A stretch of DNA of 64,000 bases from Warburgia ugandensis (lineage: Eukaryota > Streptophyta > Magnoliopsida > Canellales > Canellaceae): positions 73,075,057 through 73,139,056 of the forward strand of contig CP141135.1 in NCBI GenBank assembly GCA_035236585.1, in the 5' to 3' direction. A program made the position numbers and the translations under genes. The notes beneath the pieces are model-generated. The model was not told where the DNA came from and did not search any database. It was given only the letters and a program-made list of their open reading frames with translations. Below are positions 50,940 through 61,919 of the stretch, one piece after another; position 1 is the stretch's first letter, and each line of letters begins with the position of its first letter.

Positions 50940-51236
50940 CTAAAGTTCCAGACATCCAAAATGATAACATCATGCCTGATATGGTAATTGAAGTTGAAAT
51001 GTACCTTATAAGCGACAATGTACCGTATAAATGACAGATAATACAGAACAAAAGTGCACAACTAGCAAGGATACCATAAATTTCCACCGACAATCAGACT
51101 ACTCACGAGATAGGTGCCAAGAATTCTGGATTGAGGTACAGCACAGAAGCGCGAACCAGAGGTTTGGCAACTTACCACCGATGCTACGGTGCATTCTTTA
51201 ACAATTTGACAGATAAGATTGCATTCGGCAGGCAGC

Positions 51237-51332
51237 TTTACCTTGCATTTTTGCAAGAGGCTGTTTTCACCCCTTGAACCCGTGACCTCAAGGTCAAACG
51301 AAGACAACTTTTACTGTTGCGCCAAGGCTCCC
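51237..51332 (-). mobile_element. Au-like SINE, head half only
   Basis: Contains GGGAGCCTTGGCGCAACAGT through AAAAATGCAAGGTAAAGCTG and then stops, so the 3' body is missing. A 3' truncation of this kind points to later deletion rather than incomplete retroposition. Confidence 0.85.
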
Positions 51333-51977
51333 TTCAGTCTTAATCAGATACAGGTAAATAACTACAAATTCTACCTGGAGTAACTCCACCATCCTTCAAA
51401 GTAAAAAATATCAGAAAGAGATAAAGACTGAGACGTCTGTCCTCCGTGGACAAAAACTCACACCATTTATCATATGGCTTCGATCATTGAACAGAATACG
51501 AGATGTTAGTTCCTGTGAAGTGCTGCAGAGTTATTACATTGCCCAATACGCAGGTTAGCAGGATCCTGGCTCTGCATCTACGAGCTAACTTGCGCCACGT
51601 AAAGAGCTGGAAGGACCCGGTGACAAGTTACCAGAGTAATCAGGGCCGTTGGACAAGTTCCCAACCACTCGCATCCAGGCGCATCTTAGTAGAAGCCCAC
51701 AGAATAATCTAACATGAGCCAGTTGCAGTACTGCACCAACAACCAACCTCCGGCAACGGTAATTTGCCTCTCCCGGACTGGTAATCATGAGCATTTTAGC
51801 AAAAAACTTGGCTTAAACACTGAAATCCCCAAATGAGCTTTTTTTTTCCCCTTACTTTCCTTTTCGTGGAATTACAGCAGGAACAGCTCAATGCAAAGTA
51901 AACCCAGAAAATCCAATCAATCAACCCAGAATAAAAAAACACTTTTTTCAAATAAAAAAGGTTTTTGACGATTTTAG

Positions 51978-51983
<6 letters not shown>

Positions 51984-52041
<58 letters not shown>
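51984..52041 (+). repeat. (GA)n microsatellite, 58 bp
   Basis: About 29 uninterrupted GA units, just inside the first intron of the unrecognised gene (CT-rich in gene sense). Confidence 0.97.
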
Positions 52042-52045
<4 letters not shown>

Positions 52046-52063
52046 CTGCACATCGAAAATTAC

Positions 52064-52121
52064 CTGAATCGATCAGAGGAGATTTCTCGGCCGTAGGAGT
52101 TTTGGAGTTCTCCAGATCCAT
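52064..52121 (-). CDS. Candidate first exon of an unrecognised gene
   Basis: ATG at 52121 opens MDLENSKTPTAEKSPLIDS followed by a good donor (CAG|GTAATT). The upstream side is CT-rich with leader-like sequence. I do not recognise the protein. It could begin a gene that ends near 43157 on the same strand, spanning about 9 kb with a LINE and SINEs in its introns; this is inference. Confidence 0.4.
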
Positions 52122-52281
52122 TCGAAACACTAGAAAGAAGAAAATTGCAGAAGAAAACCAGATCAAAGCCCCTGTTTCTCCGTCATTCCAGTTCCACCAA
52201 TTTCTAACCCTCCCCACGGAACTCCTTTCTCACTTCCGGTCAGTCCATTCTACAGTCCGTAGAGAAAATGATAGCGAAAAA

Positions 52282-52555
52282 TGCTAAGATTATTCGCGCG
52301 AGTGTCATTGGAAGTATCACATCATGGATCCATACTTGAGACTTTTGGGTCCATGACGATGGCCCACAATGAACAACAGATCAGGGCCTCAATCGAGGTA
52401 ATTGCAAGTTGGTAAGGTGCTAAGATTATCCGCGCGAGCGTCATTGGAAGTCTCACATCATGGATCCAGACTTGAGACTTTTGGGTCCATGACGATGGCC
52501 CACAATGAACAACAGATCAGGGCCTCAATCGAGGTAATTGCAAGTTTAGTAAGGT
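52282..52555 (+). repeat. 136-bp tandem duplication
   Basis: Unit 1 is 52282-52417 and unit 2 52418-52555; they differ at only about five positions plus a 2-base indel. Both carry CATGACGATGGCCCACAATG. It lies about 160-430 bp upstream of the candidate start codon at 52121, in the likely promoter. Confidence 0.95.
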
Positions 52556-52559
52556 TCTA

Positions 52560-54020
52560 GACCCTTGATCAATGTAGTTATTTGTTTAGGATTTGTTGCA
52601 GAATTAGAATTATTGATCTGTGTTGGACTATATCTAGCGGAAAGGATATTCATTTGGCACGAGATTACATCTGTATCGATCATCTGTTGATTGTCTACAA
52701 GTTGGACAGTCCTGATGAGATCACTTTTAGCGGCTGTTAGTCAAATCAGAAATCATTGTATAATTCAATTTCTTTATCCGGGCCACTGAAAATTTTGCAC
52801 ATAATAGGTAGAATCCATGAAAATTGGAATCTAAATGTTTGGGAAACTTGCTTTATGTGGTTTTTATTGAAATTTTTTTCTATTTCATAGCAGAAAGTGA
52901 GTATTTTGCTAAATTTTAATTGAATTTTTTTTATCTCCCAATAGAAAACTATTGACTAATATGGCGAACATCTCCTCCAAAGTGAATTGAGAGTGCATTT
53001 TATGAAAGGGTGAAAACTGCAGAATTCGCCATAAAATTCAATTCCTTCTTGGATCATGGTGTCTGAATTCACCACAGAATTCAATTCCATCTTAACTCCT
53101 TGTGTCTGAATTGACTAAATGGACTTTGATCACCACAACCTAGCTGGAAATCATCAATGTTTAAAAAATGAGGAACCATATTGAGTTCTAGTTTCTGCAA
53201 TGCTAAGCCAGGAAATCATTTCTTCATACTGCTATTGTAGGATAGAGCTGTGAATGGGCGAAACTCTTTGCTTGAGCAGGAATACTTCTATAAGATGATA
53301 CTCAATGAATTATACTGAGGCACAGGCACAGTTAGACATAGGGACCCCACATGCTAGATTGAAATTCTTCCCCTATACTTCCACATAAATGTGCTTTTAG
53401 ATCATTCAAAATGTTCTAGGGCACAATCAATTAATTAGATGGTACAAATTGGGTGACTTTTTGGTCAATATTGACACAAAATTAGTCCTTTCCAACGAGC
53501 AATCCATATCCAAGTTGGGTCCTATTAGTTGCAAGTGCACTGCCTCATTGCCTTGCAATTAAGCCAAAGTCTCTTGAAGAGCTGTAGACTTTGAATGAAG
53601 AGACGCAAAGACTTCTAGCCAGTGGGGCGAGGAGTTTCTTGCTTGGGTTATTAGGGTTTCAGGTTGTGCATGGAGTATGTGTCTAATGGCTAGCATCATC
53701 TAATGGACGAGAATTTTACAGCATGATCCATCTAAGTCAAGGATAACATCATGAATGATTTAAATCTTATAAGTCTAGGCCCACTTATAGTCGTCTGTAC
53801 CATTACGGGACTAATAAATCAACACGGGGCAAGAGCATGCCGACAAGAAATGTCCTTTGTTGTAGGTTTCAGTTGCCGCTTTTCCCTTTGACTGGGGATT
53901 ACATTTAGGGAGTGTGTGACCGATTTACTCTGTAATCTTTACTTGCACGAAAATAAATAAATAAACTAGCATTTCAGTTTCTGAACTAGCTTTGATCAAC
54001 CAATCTAACCCGTCGATGGT
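52560..54020. other. Intergenic stretch, nothing recognised
   Basis: No gene. A short local repeat of GAATTCAATTCC-type sequence occurs near 53020-53100. Confidence 0.5.
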
Positions 54021-54025
54021 CCTAC

Positions 54026-54056
54026 ATCTATTTAAGAAATAATTTCTTAAATAGAT
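54026..54056. repeat. Perfect palindrome, 15-bp arms
   Basis: ATCTATTTAAGAAAT and its exact reverse complement ATTTCTTAAATAGAT are separated by one A. A strong hairpin at DNA or RNA level; no adjacent gene explains it. Confidence 0.95.
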
Positions 54057-54519
54057 ATATAAGCTGGTTTACTTAAGCCTTCCAAAGCTGAGAGTAAGTT
54101 CCATCCTTGGTAACTTCGGCCTTTGATAAATTTATTAGATAATCCTCTCTCACTCCCTGTCTTCGTCTCCCTTTAACTGCCAAGACTGTGGACTTTTCTC
54201 CCTCATTTTTTGGTTCCTGCCCCACGTTCCCAGTCACTCTCTGTCTGTCTCTTTCACATTTTCCATAGTACTCAATATTAAACACTGTGGTCCTCGCCAG
54301 TAATTCTTAGGGGTTGGTTTGGATAGACTGAGTCTTGGCTCGGGATGGGTCACATCCATTAGGTCTTAAGTTGGATTTGGACAGACCCAACCCAACCCAC
54401 TCGCAACCCCCACGTTGACCCACTGCGTGCCTTTGCTTTGGATGTTGGAAAAAGTATCACATTACATTACCCAATTTGGTAAGGCTTGCTCCCAATGAAG
54501 GAAACAGTGAGTTCATTTC

Positions 54520-54998
54520 TCAATTGATGTGGAAGGCTGTTTCAGAGCAGACCCTAACCAAGCCCAAGAGCGTCTTGTTCCCTCTCACCCCAATTAGCAT
54601 CGAAGTTAACAAATTGGCTCTACCGCGAATATCTGAATGAGTTCTTGGCTTCGGCAATGGCACGTAAAGTTGTTGCAGCCTTCGGTCCAAGCCTAGTCCA
54701 TCTGGGTTAACAGGCACACAGATGAGAACAACCCATTGGATGAAACTTTTTCCGGAGACCTGTGAATCAAACGTCACCTTGTCGACGAGTCTGTTCCATC
54801 TAGATCAGGTTCACATTCAGCCAATGCTAAAAATGACTTGACCCAAGTTTTCACCCCATACGTCGGACGTTTTGTTGTGTTATATGCATAGGACGCTAAG
54901 TGCAAAGTTGAAAGCGAATTTCGAATCTTGAACTTGCTTGCCAGCTCCTTGGGCAACTGCAGGTCAGATGTCGCCATCGACTCTTGATGGAGGACCAC
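54520..54998 (-). pseudogene. Unrecognised coding-like region with a frame change
   Basis: Two minus-strand open stretches overlap at 54774-54777. The first reads MATSDLQLPKELASKFKIRN and the second SGKSFIQWVVLICVPVNPDG and LQQLYVPLPKPRTHS. A one-base shift or a splice at the GTGACG would join them. Composition is protein-like, but I know no family that fits. A further open stretch at 54073-54285 may belong to it. Confidence 0.3.
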
Positions 54999-55140
54999 TT
55001 ACATCTCAGGGAAAGAGGATAAGCCACTGCTCAAAGTGGAACCATGTGAATCATGAGATATCAATTGCTCAACTAAGGCCGACATGGTTCTCAGTCCTAA
55101 GCTCGTCGCATTAGGTCACTGATGAAGTGACTCATAGTTT

Positions 55141-55310
55141 GCAGCCCGGTGCACATAGATCCCATCTATGTAGGGTTTGGAGAAGGGGTGGACTATAAAA
55201 GGTCTATAGTACCCAGCCTTACTTTGTATTGCAAGAGGCTGTTTCCACTCCTTGAACCCATGACCTCAAGATCACACGATGACAGCTATACCGTTGCGCC
55301 AAGGCTCCCT
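55141..55310 (-). mobile_element. Au-like SINE, near full length
   Basis: Reverse orientation, with GAGCCTTGGCGCAACGGTAT head and TGCACCGGGCTGC end. No clear target duplication. Confidence 0.88.
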
Positions 55311-56772
55311 TCTTGTTGGCACATAGAATACATATTAAAAATATTGAAGAACAAATACTGCACATTTTATGGCAATCTGATCCACTTCACTTTGTTTTAC
55401 CCGCTGCAATTCGGACGAGGTAAGATCATTATACAGACTACTGTTACTGCAAAACCTCCAAAGGATTAAGCAACTTTTACTTCTATAGGCTTATGACTTA
55501 CATTAATGGTAAGTCATAAATATTGGGAAACTCAGAGAGACAAAAATGAGAGGGAAATGCCAATCACTCCATTAATGGTACAGTTAGAATACATCTTTAA
55601 CAGGTATATTATTGGGTACTTGTCAATTTCTTCCCTCTATATGCCCATCCACATCAAGTAAATTCACTAGCTTAAGATCTAGAAAGTTATAACTGCCTTC
55701 AATGTCATTACTCCGAGATTGAGAAGTGTTAAACTAATGGGCCTAGATGAATGAGCAGGTCTCTTGTTGAATAGTAAACAGAAGGCATATGGCTGCACTA
55801 TGTGGACTAGTGAATACTTCTGAATAAGTATATGGTTGCAGAACACAACTTGGTAAATTCAGAAGATATATGCCAACCCTTAAATGTTTCCGAGCATTAT
55901 GGAGGTACACTAGTGCGTATGACATGTCCCATGCTAGGGTAGAGTCGCAATAAATGCTTATCAGCAGCATATTTATACTACTATGAATTACTTTGCTGGC
56001 TACACATCGGTAGTTTCTTTGCAGTTCAAATAAATAATTAGATAGAAAAATAATAGATTCTGTATTTTTTGCTTCACTGAATAATATAGACCACTTCTTG
56101 GTTTTTTTGTCGTTTTTTTTTTGAATGGTGACATTTTTATAACTAAAATCAAAGGAAAGAGATCAGACTGACTGAGAAGGTTTGGTTACAACGTGAAAAT
56201 AGAAAGCAATAAGATCAGAAACTAAAGGAGAATCTCTTTGAACTCCACTTTTGGCCAAGTCATCAGCTGAACAATTAGCTGATCTCTTTACATGTTGAAT
56301 TTAACTACCTATTGATAGAATATACTGTAGATGGGAATCATAGTTTTTACTTAGTTAGGATCATGAGAGGTGAAAAATAATCTTTATAGGTTGGAATCCT
56401 ATGGATGGGATGTAAGTTCAGCTGGGACCAGAACATAACATAAAGGACCATCTGATGAACCATCTCCGGCAATGCGTGTTATAGGTTGACTCCAAACTCG
56501 GCTAAACTAACTCAACTTGCTCCTAACGAGTCTCCTTTGCAAACTAACTCAACTGAATCATAATATTTAAGAGAAGAATGATCCAACTAGACTCTAATAG
56601 ACAAAGTGACTACTATCTGAGACTATATATATAGAATGGTTTGTTGCATATTATTATACTATGTTTTTACATGATCAAATAAACAATGTAGCAGAATAGG
56701 TTGCACTATTCTAAGGACTCAAAATTACTACTATCTTTTTTCTTTTCTTGCAGTTTGATCACTTAACAGAGA

Positions 56773-56948
56773 AGGGGAGCCTTGGCACAACGGTAGAGTT
56801 GTTGTCATGTGACCTTGAGGTCGCAGGTTCAAGGCGTGGAAAGAGCCTCTTGCAAAATACAAGGTAAGGCTGCTGCATACTATTGAGCCTTGTGGTCCAC
56901 CCCTTTCCCTGGCCTGCATACGTGAGACTAGAGCTGCCTTTTTGGGCG
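56773..56948 (+). mobile_element. Au-like SINE, full length
   Basis: GGGGAGCCTTGGCACAACGG head, GCAGGTTCAAGGCGTGG box B region, body with a small deletion near CTGGCCTGCATACG. CTTAACAGAG and CTTAAAAGAG on the two sides form a near-perfect target duplication. Confidence 0.9.
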
Positions 56949-56959
56949 CTTAAAAGAGC

Positions 56960-58470
56960 TGGAAACTACCAGTTTGAATATATACTATTCTCTGATCTCA
57001 AGGACACAGGATTTAAAAGCCTTGCTTCAAGTAAAAGAGATGGGGGCAGCGCAAAGATAGGCACACCTTTGTCCATTCGGCACCACTGTGGGCAGGCAGG
57101 GTGTGACCCACAAGTTAAGTGTGATGCCACCCTCATGGGAAAAGGAAAAGCAAAAACAAGGCTGTGAGAACTAATGGCAGCCAATTTAGACTGAAAATAA
57201 GCATCATTAGGCATTTCATGGAGAGATTTGGAAGCTTCCTTATTCTCTTATGATTGATTTCAAGCTCTCCACGTGCTCATGACATGACGATGCACCATAT
57301 CATTATCTTCATAGGATACAAGGAAAAAGCAAAAGAAAGGAAGGGATCTTTCTAGGAAAATACCCACTTCTATGTAATTGCATGCACATTAACTCCCAAA
57401 TTGCCAATCACGTCCCTGGTTATTTAGCCATTGATCAATCGGATATCATGTATCAGCTAGGGCCCCATTGGAGATTTTTTTTTTCTTTCTTATTGAGGAC
57501 TAGTGACATTTTATTGAGAAGCGATCGATCAGATGGCAAAGAAAGTACACGAGCTGTTTAGAACCAAAGTGAAGAACAAGCAAGGAAAGATTGGCAAGGC
57601 TTATATAATCTGGTTTATGTGATTATGCCAGATTAGTAGCTCTTAATTAGGATCAATTGGCAAAGCTTGTGTAGTCCATTTTATGCAACTATACTGGGCA
57701 TACCTTGCTAATTAACAATATGAAAACAATGAGGCATAATAGCATACTCGGATTATATTATGGAATTAAGTACACTGGATATCCTATGTAAATGCATGCA
57801 CACTAACCCTAAAATTATTGGAGGCCATGTATTCTTAGAGCTATAATCCAATTTATGCAATTTTATCGGATTATACTGCGTTAGAGCATAATCACCAGAT
57901 GTGATTTTTAAGTTTACCATCTACTCTATAGGATTCTCCTAGCAATTAGTTGATCTATGGAGTTAGATGATCAGCTCAAACACTTCAAATATAAAATGCA
58001 AACAAATTGCACAGTCGAGGATCGAGTTTGTGTCATGTAATCCAGATTGCCGATGTATGAGATTTTTTGAGCAAATCCTACTGAAAATGAGGCTGGGCAA
58101 ATGAATGGTTTGGATCACCAAAAAGGTCGGCCTACGAGTTCTTCTTGGTTCATTATATGTATCACAATTAAATGGGTCACACCAAAGATCATCTATCCAC
58201 CATTTTATGTCTAGGAGTGCCCCATTTAAGTCACTTTTGTTTGAAATTTTGGATCAAGTGCTTTACAAGTGGATGATGAATGTCCTCTCAATCTGTTGAA
58301 CTGGAATGTGCCGGATTTAATCAAGGATAATAGACGAAGTTTGGTGGTTCAATTAGTAAGGTAACTACGGTCAGATGGTGACTCAAATAAATTAAAAGTC
58401 ACCAATCAGTATAGAGGCATAGACATTAGATAGATGTCACATGTTGGTTGCAGAAGCTGTTATAAGCTAT
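56960..58470. other. Intergenic stretch, nothing recognised
   Basis: No gene or known repeat. Small open frames here have no coding signature. Confidence 0.5.
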
Positions 58471-58473
58471 TCC

Positions 58474-58476
<3 letters not shown>

Positions 58477-58557
<81 letters not shown>
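58477..58557 (+). repeat. (CT)n microsatellite, 81 bp
   Basis: About forty uninterrupted CT units, the longest simple repeat in the window. Confidence 0.98.
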
Positions 58558-58559
<2 letters not shown>

Positions 58560-59242
58560 CTATGTATGTATCTATCTAGCTCTAACATGAGGGTTGGCTT
58601 GTAAACTACTGATTGCTCAGTGAAAAGAGACTTCATTTTGGCTTAATCAGCTCACTTGGCTGTTGGGGGCCAATATCAGGCATTTCTATGCATAGTGGAG
58701 AGAGGTTCCTTACATTGTACCTACTACAAGTAAAGAGAAAGTTTTCTTTTGTTGTAGTTGGTATAAAGAGAGGAGTTGCAACATCTAAAAAGAGGAGAGA
58801 ATGTCAGCCCCATTACTATATTGAACATTTGAAACAGAACTTGATAGTAAATAGAAACGGACTGCCAGTGAGTGAGAGAGGAGAGACAGACAGACAGACA
58901 GAGATTATCCATATTACTTCTGCTAACGAGAGAAGGTTTTGTTTTCTTGTTCTGATACATACTAGAAAAAAATACTAGCTAGCAACTTCAGAGAGGTGGT
59001 GAGAATTTCTGTCGCATTGGTATACAGGCAATTTGACTGATAACTTGCGGGCAGCCAGAAGCGAACCAGCATGAGAGAGAGGGAGAGAGAGAGAGAGAGA
59101 GTTAGTGTATACATGGTACACGTAAGATATATCTTGCATTTTTGTATTTTGGTGTCAAAAGGGGGTGGGAGACTGGGAATATCAGTGCTATTCCTATGTT
59201 GATAAATTTGAGGAACTTGTGAGTCATCTGAAGCAAAGTGGC

Positions 59243-59598
59243 AGAGAGAGAGAGAGAACTTTTGCTTAATAAACACTTGGAAATAAAGAGAAGGGCTGCA
59301 GACATCCAACGATGGTTATCAGCTTCTTCTTATGTGTATTTACACTAGGAGAGAGAGAGAGAGAGCTTTGTTTAGGCATACTTTGGAAAGAAAGACAAGG
59401 GCTGCAAAAATTGTATCTTTCTAAATCTATTATCGACTTACTATGTGGATTTACACTAAGAAACCCATGAGAGAGAGGGAGAGAGAGAGAGAGAGAGAGA
59501 GAGATTTCCAAGTAAAAGAATGTCCAACCTGTCTAAATACAGTTCATATTAGCTAACGATCTTACTGATAACATACCTTTTAAATCATTAAACTGAGC

Positions 59599-59635
<37 letters not shown>

Positions 59636-59735
59636 CCATGTAAAAGAATGTTCTAGCTCTCTAAATCCAGTTCATATTAGTTAACAATCTTATCAATAAC
59701 ATACCTTTTAAAGCACTACAGCCGAGCATAGATTA
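59243..59735 (+). repeat. Tandem array with GA-repeat boundaries
   Basis: Four segments, each opening with a GA run (59243, 59349, 59469, 59603). Segments 1 and 2 (~105-120 bp) share GGGCTGCA and GGATTTACACTA-type sequence. Segments 3 and 4 (~133 bp) are close copies sharing AGTTCATATTAG and AACATACCTTTTAAA. It lies immediately beyond the 3' end of the TCP gene. Confidence 0.85.
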
Positions 59736-59997
59736 AGCCCCTTAAACCCTAATCACATGTTATAAGCACCTGTTCCAGCCAATCAAAACTACACTACCAT
59801 GTGATCACAGCAAAAGAATATGGCCAAAACCAGCAATACCCATTTCCAAATTTCCTGATTTCAATCTCTAAAATCCATCATTTTTCTCACACAAAAAAAT
59901 GGCCATAAATATCAGAAAATTAGACCACGCAAACATACGTGTATTCAAAGCGTATATATCAGAAAAAAAATCAAAGCAAAAGCATCAAATCAGTGAT

Positions 59998-61098
59998 CTA
60001 TGACTGACTATTTGTATCATGTCGATCCTGACCCCCATGATGCTGGTGTGGCCCGGCATCCAAACTCGACCCGCCCATCAACGGCCGATAACCATTCAAA
60101 GCAGCCAACATCCCCAAATGCCCCTCCGGGGTCCCACCACCTCCCCCACCCACGCCGGAGCCCATTTGCTGACTTGGCATTAAGGCCATCGGTGCCGGAA
60201 AATTCATGAAATGCAAGCCACTAGACATGTTACCTCTGTACATAGCACTATTACTTACTGAAGGAAACGTCCATATAGGATCACCACCCATTGATTGGTT
60301 GTTAGGGTTAGTCACCATCCAAACGGTTGCCGGAATCTGACTATGGTTCAAAGGAAAGCCGCCGGAGGTAGCCGGCAACAAATAACTCCCCATCTGCTGA
60401 TGTGGCATGTCGAGTTCCGAACGGCGCTTCTTCGTGTCACTCCCGTCTTCCATGTCCAAACACGGGTCCCTCATCTCTTGCTTAGCTTGCAGCCCCTGAT
60501 TCAAGCTATTGAAATTCAAGACGGACGACGTCGTTTCGGGGGCAAATCCGGCACCGGGGAATAGAATTCGCCGTTGCGATTCTTCCAAACTCCTGTCCCA
60601 CTCACTTCTCATCCTCAATTGTTGGGCCCCAAGAGCATGATTGAAATAAGTACTCTTGAGCGGGGCCGACATGGTGGACCCCGAGCTACGTAAAGAGATG
60701 TTCAACGACGTGAAGTTGGCCGGAATTGTACCCGTTCCGGTGGCCGCTATCACCGCCGGCTCGGCTTGCTGCAACAACCATTCGATCGTCTCGCCGTCCG
60801 ATTTATGCCCGAGCTCCCGAGTCAGCTGAAAAACTCTCGCAGCACAAGTCGCCGGCATACGAATCCGCCGACCCCGGCCGTCCACCTTGGTGTGCCGGTC
60901 TTTCGTAGAAGTCCTCTTCGGCGGCTGTTTTTTCGACGCCTCTACTATCTCTAGACCAGAATTCGACCGGATTCCGGAACTACTCACCGTAGAAATCGCT
61001 AAAGAAGGGTACCCAGAACTTGAACATGCATCTTCTTCCTTCCTCTCCAACAACTGTAAAGGAAAATTGGGTCGCCTGATTCCGTTGCCGTCGTCCAT
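59998..61098 (-). CDS. TCP15: Class I TCP transcription factor, TCP14/TCP15-like
   Basis: Single exon of 366 codons from ATG 61098 to a stop at 59998, as usual for TCP genes. N-terminus [16 protein letters not shown] resembles the TCP14/TCP15 start. Residues about 58-115 are the TCP domain: [20 protein letters not shown] (basic region), [20 protein letters not shown] (helix 1, with the class I cysteine) and [20 protein letters not shown] (helix 2). [20 protein letters not shown] follows, then a bipartite KKRR region and a conserved VWMVTNP...PIWTFPS...[10 protein letters not shown]-terminal block. Class I TCPs bind GTGGGNCCCAC and promote cell growth, germination and internode elongation. Local GC is higher than in flanking DNA. 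Assignment to TCP14 versus TCP15 is tentative. Confidence 0.95.
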   Translation of the reverse strand: MDDGNGIRRPNFPLQLLERKEEDACSSSGYPSLAISTVSSSGIRSNSGLEIVEASKKQPPKRTSTKDRHTKVDGRGRRIRMPATCAARVFQLTRELGHKSDGETIEWLLQQAEPAVIAATGTGTIPANFTSLNISLRSSGSTMSAPLKSTYFNHALGAQQLRMRSEWDRSLEESQRRILFPGAGFAPETTSSVLNFNSLNQGLQAKQEMRDPCLDMEDGSDTKKRRSELDMPHQQMGSYLLPATSGGFPLNHSQIPATVWMVTNPNNQSMGGDPIWTFPSVSNSAMYRGNMSSGLHFMNFPAPMALMPSQQMGSGVGGGGGGTPEGHLGMLAALNGYRPLMGGSSLDAGPHQHHGGQDRHDTNSQS

Positions 61099-61488
61099 GA
61101 TCGCATATGTTATGGTGATTGCACTGGCGAAACTCCAAATTCAACCTTTTCCCGGCGAGATTTTTGGTCTTTGCTGTTTGAGGGAAGAATGATCAGGGGA
61201 GGGAGAGGATAAGGGAGGGGTGCAAGCTTTAAGCAACAAATACAATGAGTGGAAATTATATGGTGGAATGAAAAGCAAAGTTTTTTGGAGACATTTTTTT
61301 TGCTTTATTAAGCTTTTATTTGTTTCCCATTCCTCCTTTTATTTGCTTGGCCTTTCTCTTCCTTCAGTCCCTTGGTTCAGACTCCACGTGCGGTGCCCTT
61401 TATCATTCAATCCATAAAGACAGTGGTCCCTGGATGGGTCCCATCTGCAAGTCAAAGAAATGAGAGACTGTAAAGAAAAGATAATCGA

Positions 61489-61499
61489 GTGGGCCCCAT
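61489..61499 (+). promoter_or_regulatory. Class I TCP binding site in the TCP gene promoter
   Basis: GTGGGCCCCAT differs from the class I consensus GTGGGNCCCAC only in the last base, about 390 bp upstream of the start codon. A weaker site, ATGGGTCCCAT, lies at about 61433-61443. This allows auto- or cross-regulation by TCPs, which is inferred. Confidence 0.4.
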
Positions 61500-61760
61500 T
61501 TCATTCAAGTAATCATTGCCTTTTCACTTTGGCCATTGCCTTTCCTTTTAACCATGGTTATGGACTTGGGTCTATCCAAGCCTCAAATAACTTGGCTAGG
61601 GTTAGGGTTTTGCATAAGCTCCCTGTGAGCCTGTCTCGTGCAATATCTATCTTTCACGTACACAGAGAGTAATATGGGAAAGCGTATATACAGTTCTACT
61701 ACAATGTAAGTCCTCCAAAACTTGGATGAAACCAAGCACAGTTCACTATTTTGGTACTAG

Positions 61761-61915
61761 AGGGCAGTCCCAGTGTATTAAGCATACCACGTACGCAGGA
61801 TCTAAGTAAGAGGAAGATCACATGGGTCAATAATATACAGCCTTATCTTGTATTTTGCAAGAGGTTGTTACAATGCCTTGAACCAATGACCTCAAGGTCA
61901 CACGATGACAACTCT
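61761..61915 (-). mobile_element. Au-like SINE, head-truncated
   Basis: Reverse orientation with GTGACCTTGAGGTCATTGG and TCTTGCAAAATACAAG; the first ~25 bp of the head are missing or replaced. More diverged than average. Confidence 0.8.
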
Positions 61916-61919
61916 GCCT

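Noticed and set aside
51796..52217. Open frames rich in Leu-Ser repeats across GA/CT tracts
   Set aside because: They are translations of the microsatellite and have no coding meaning.
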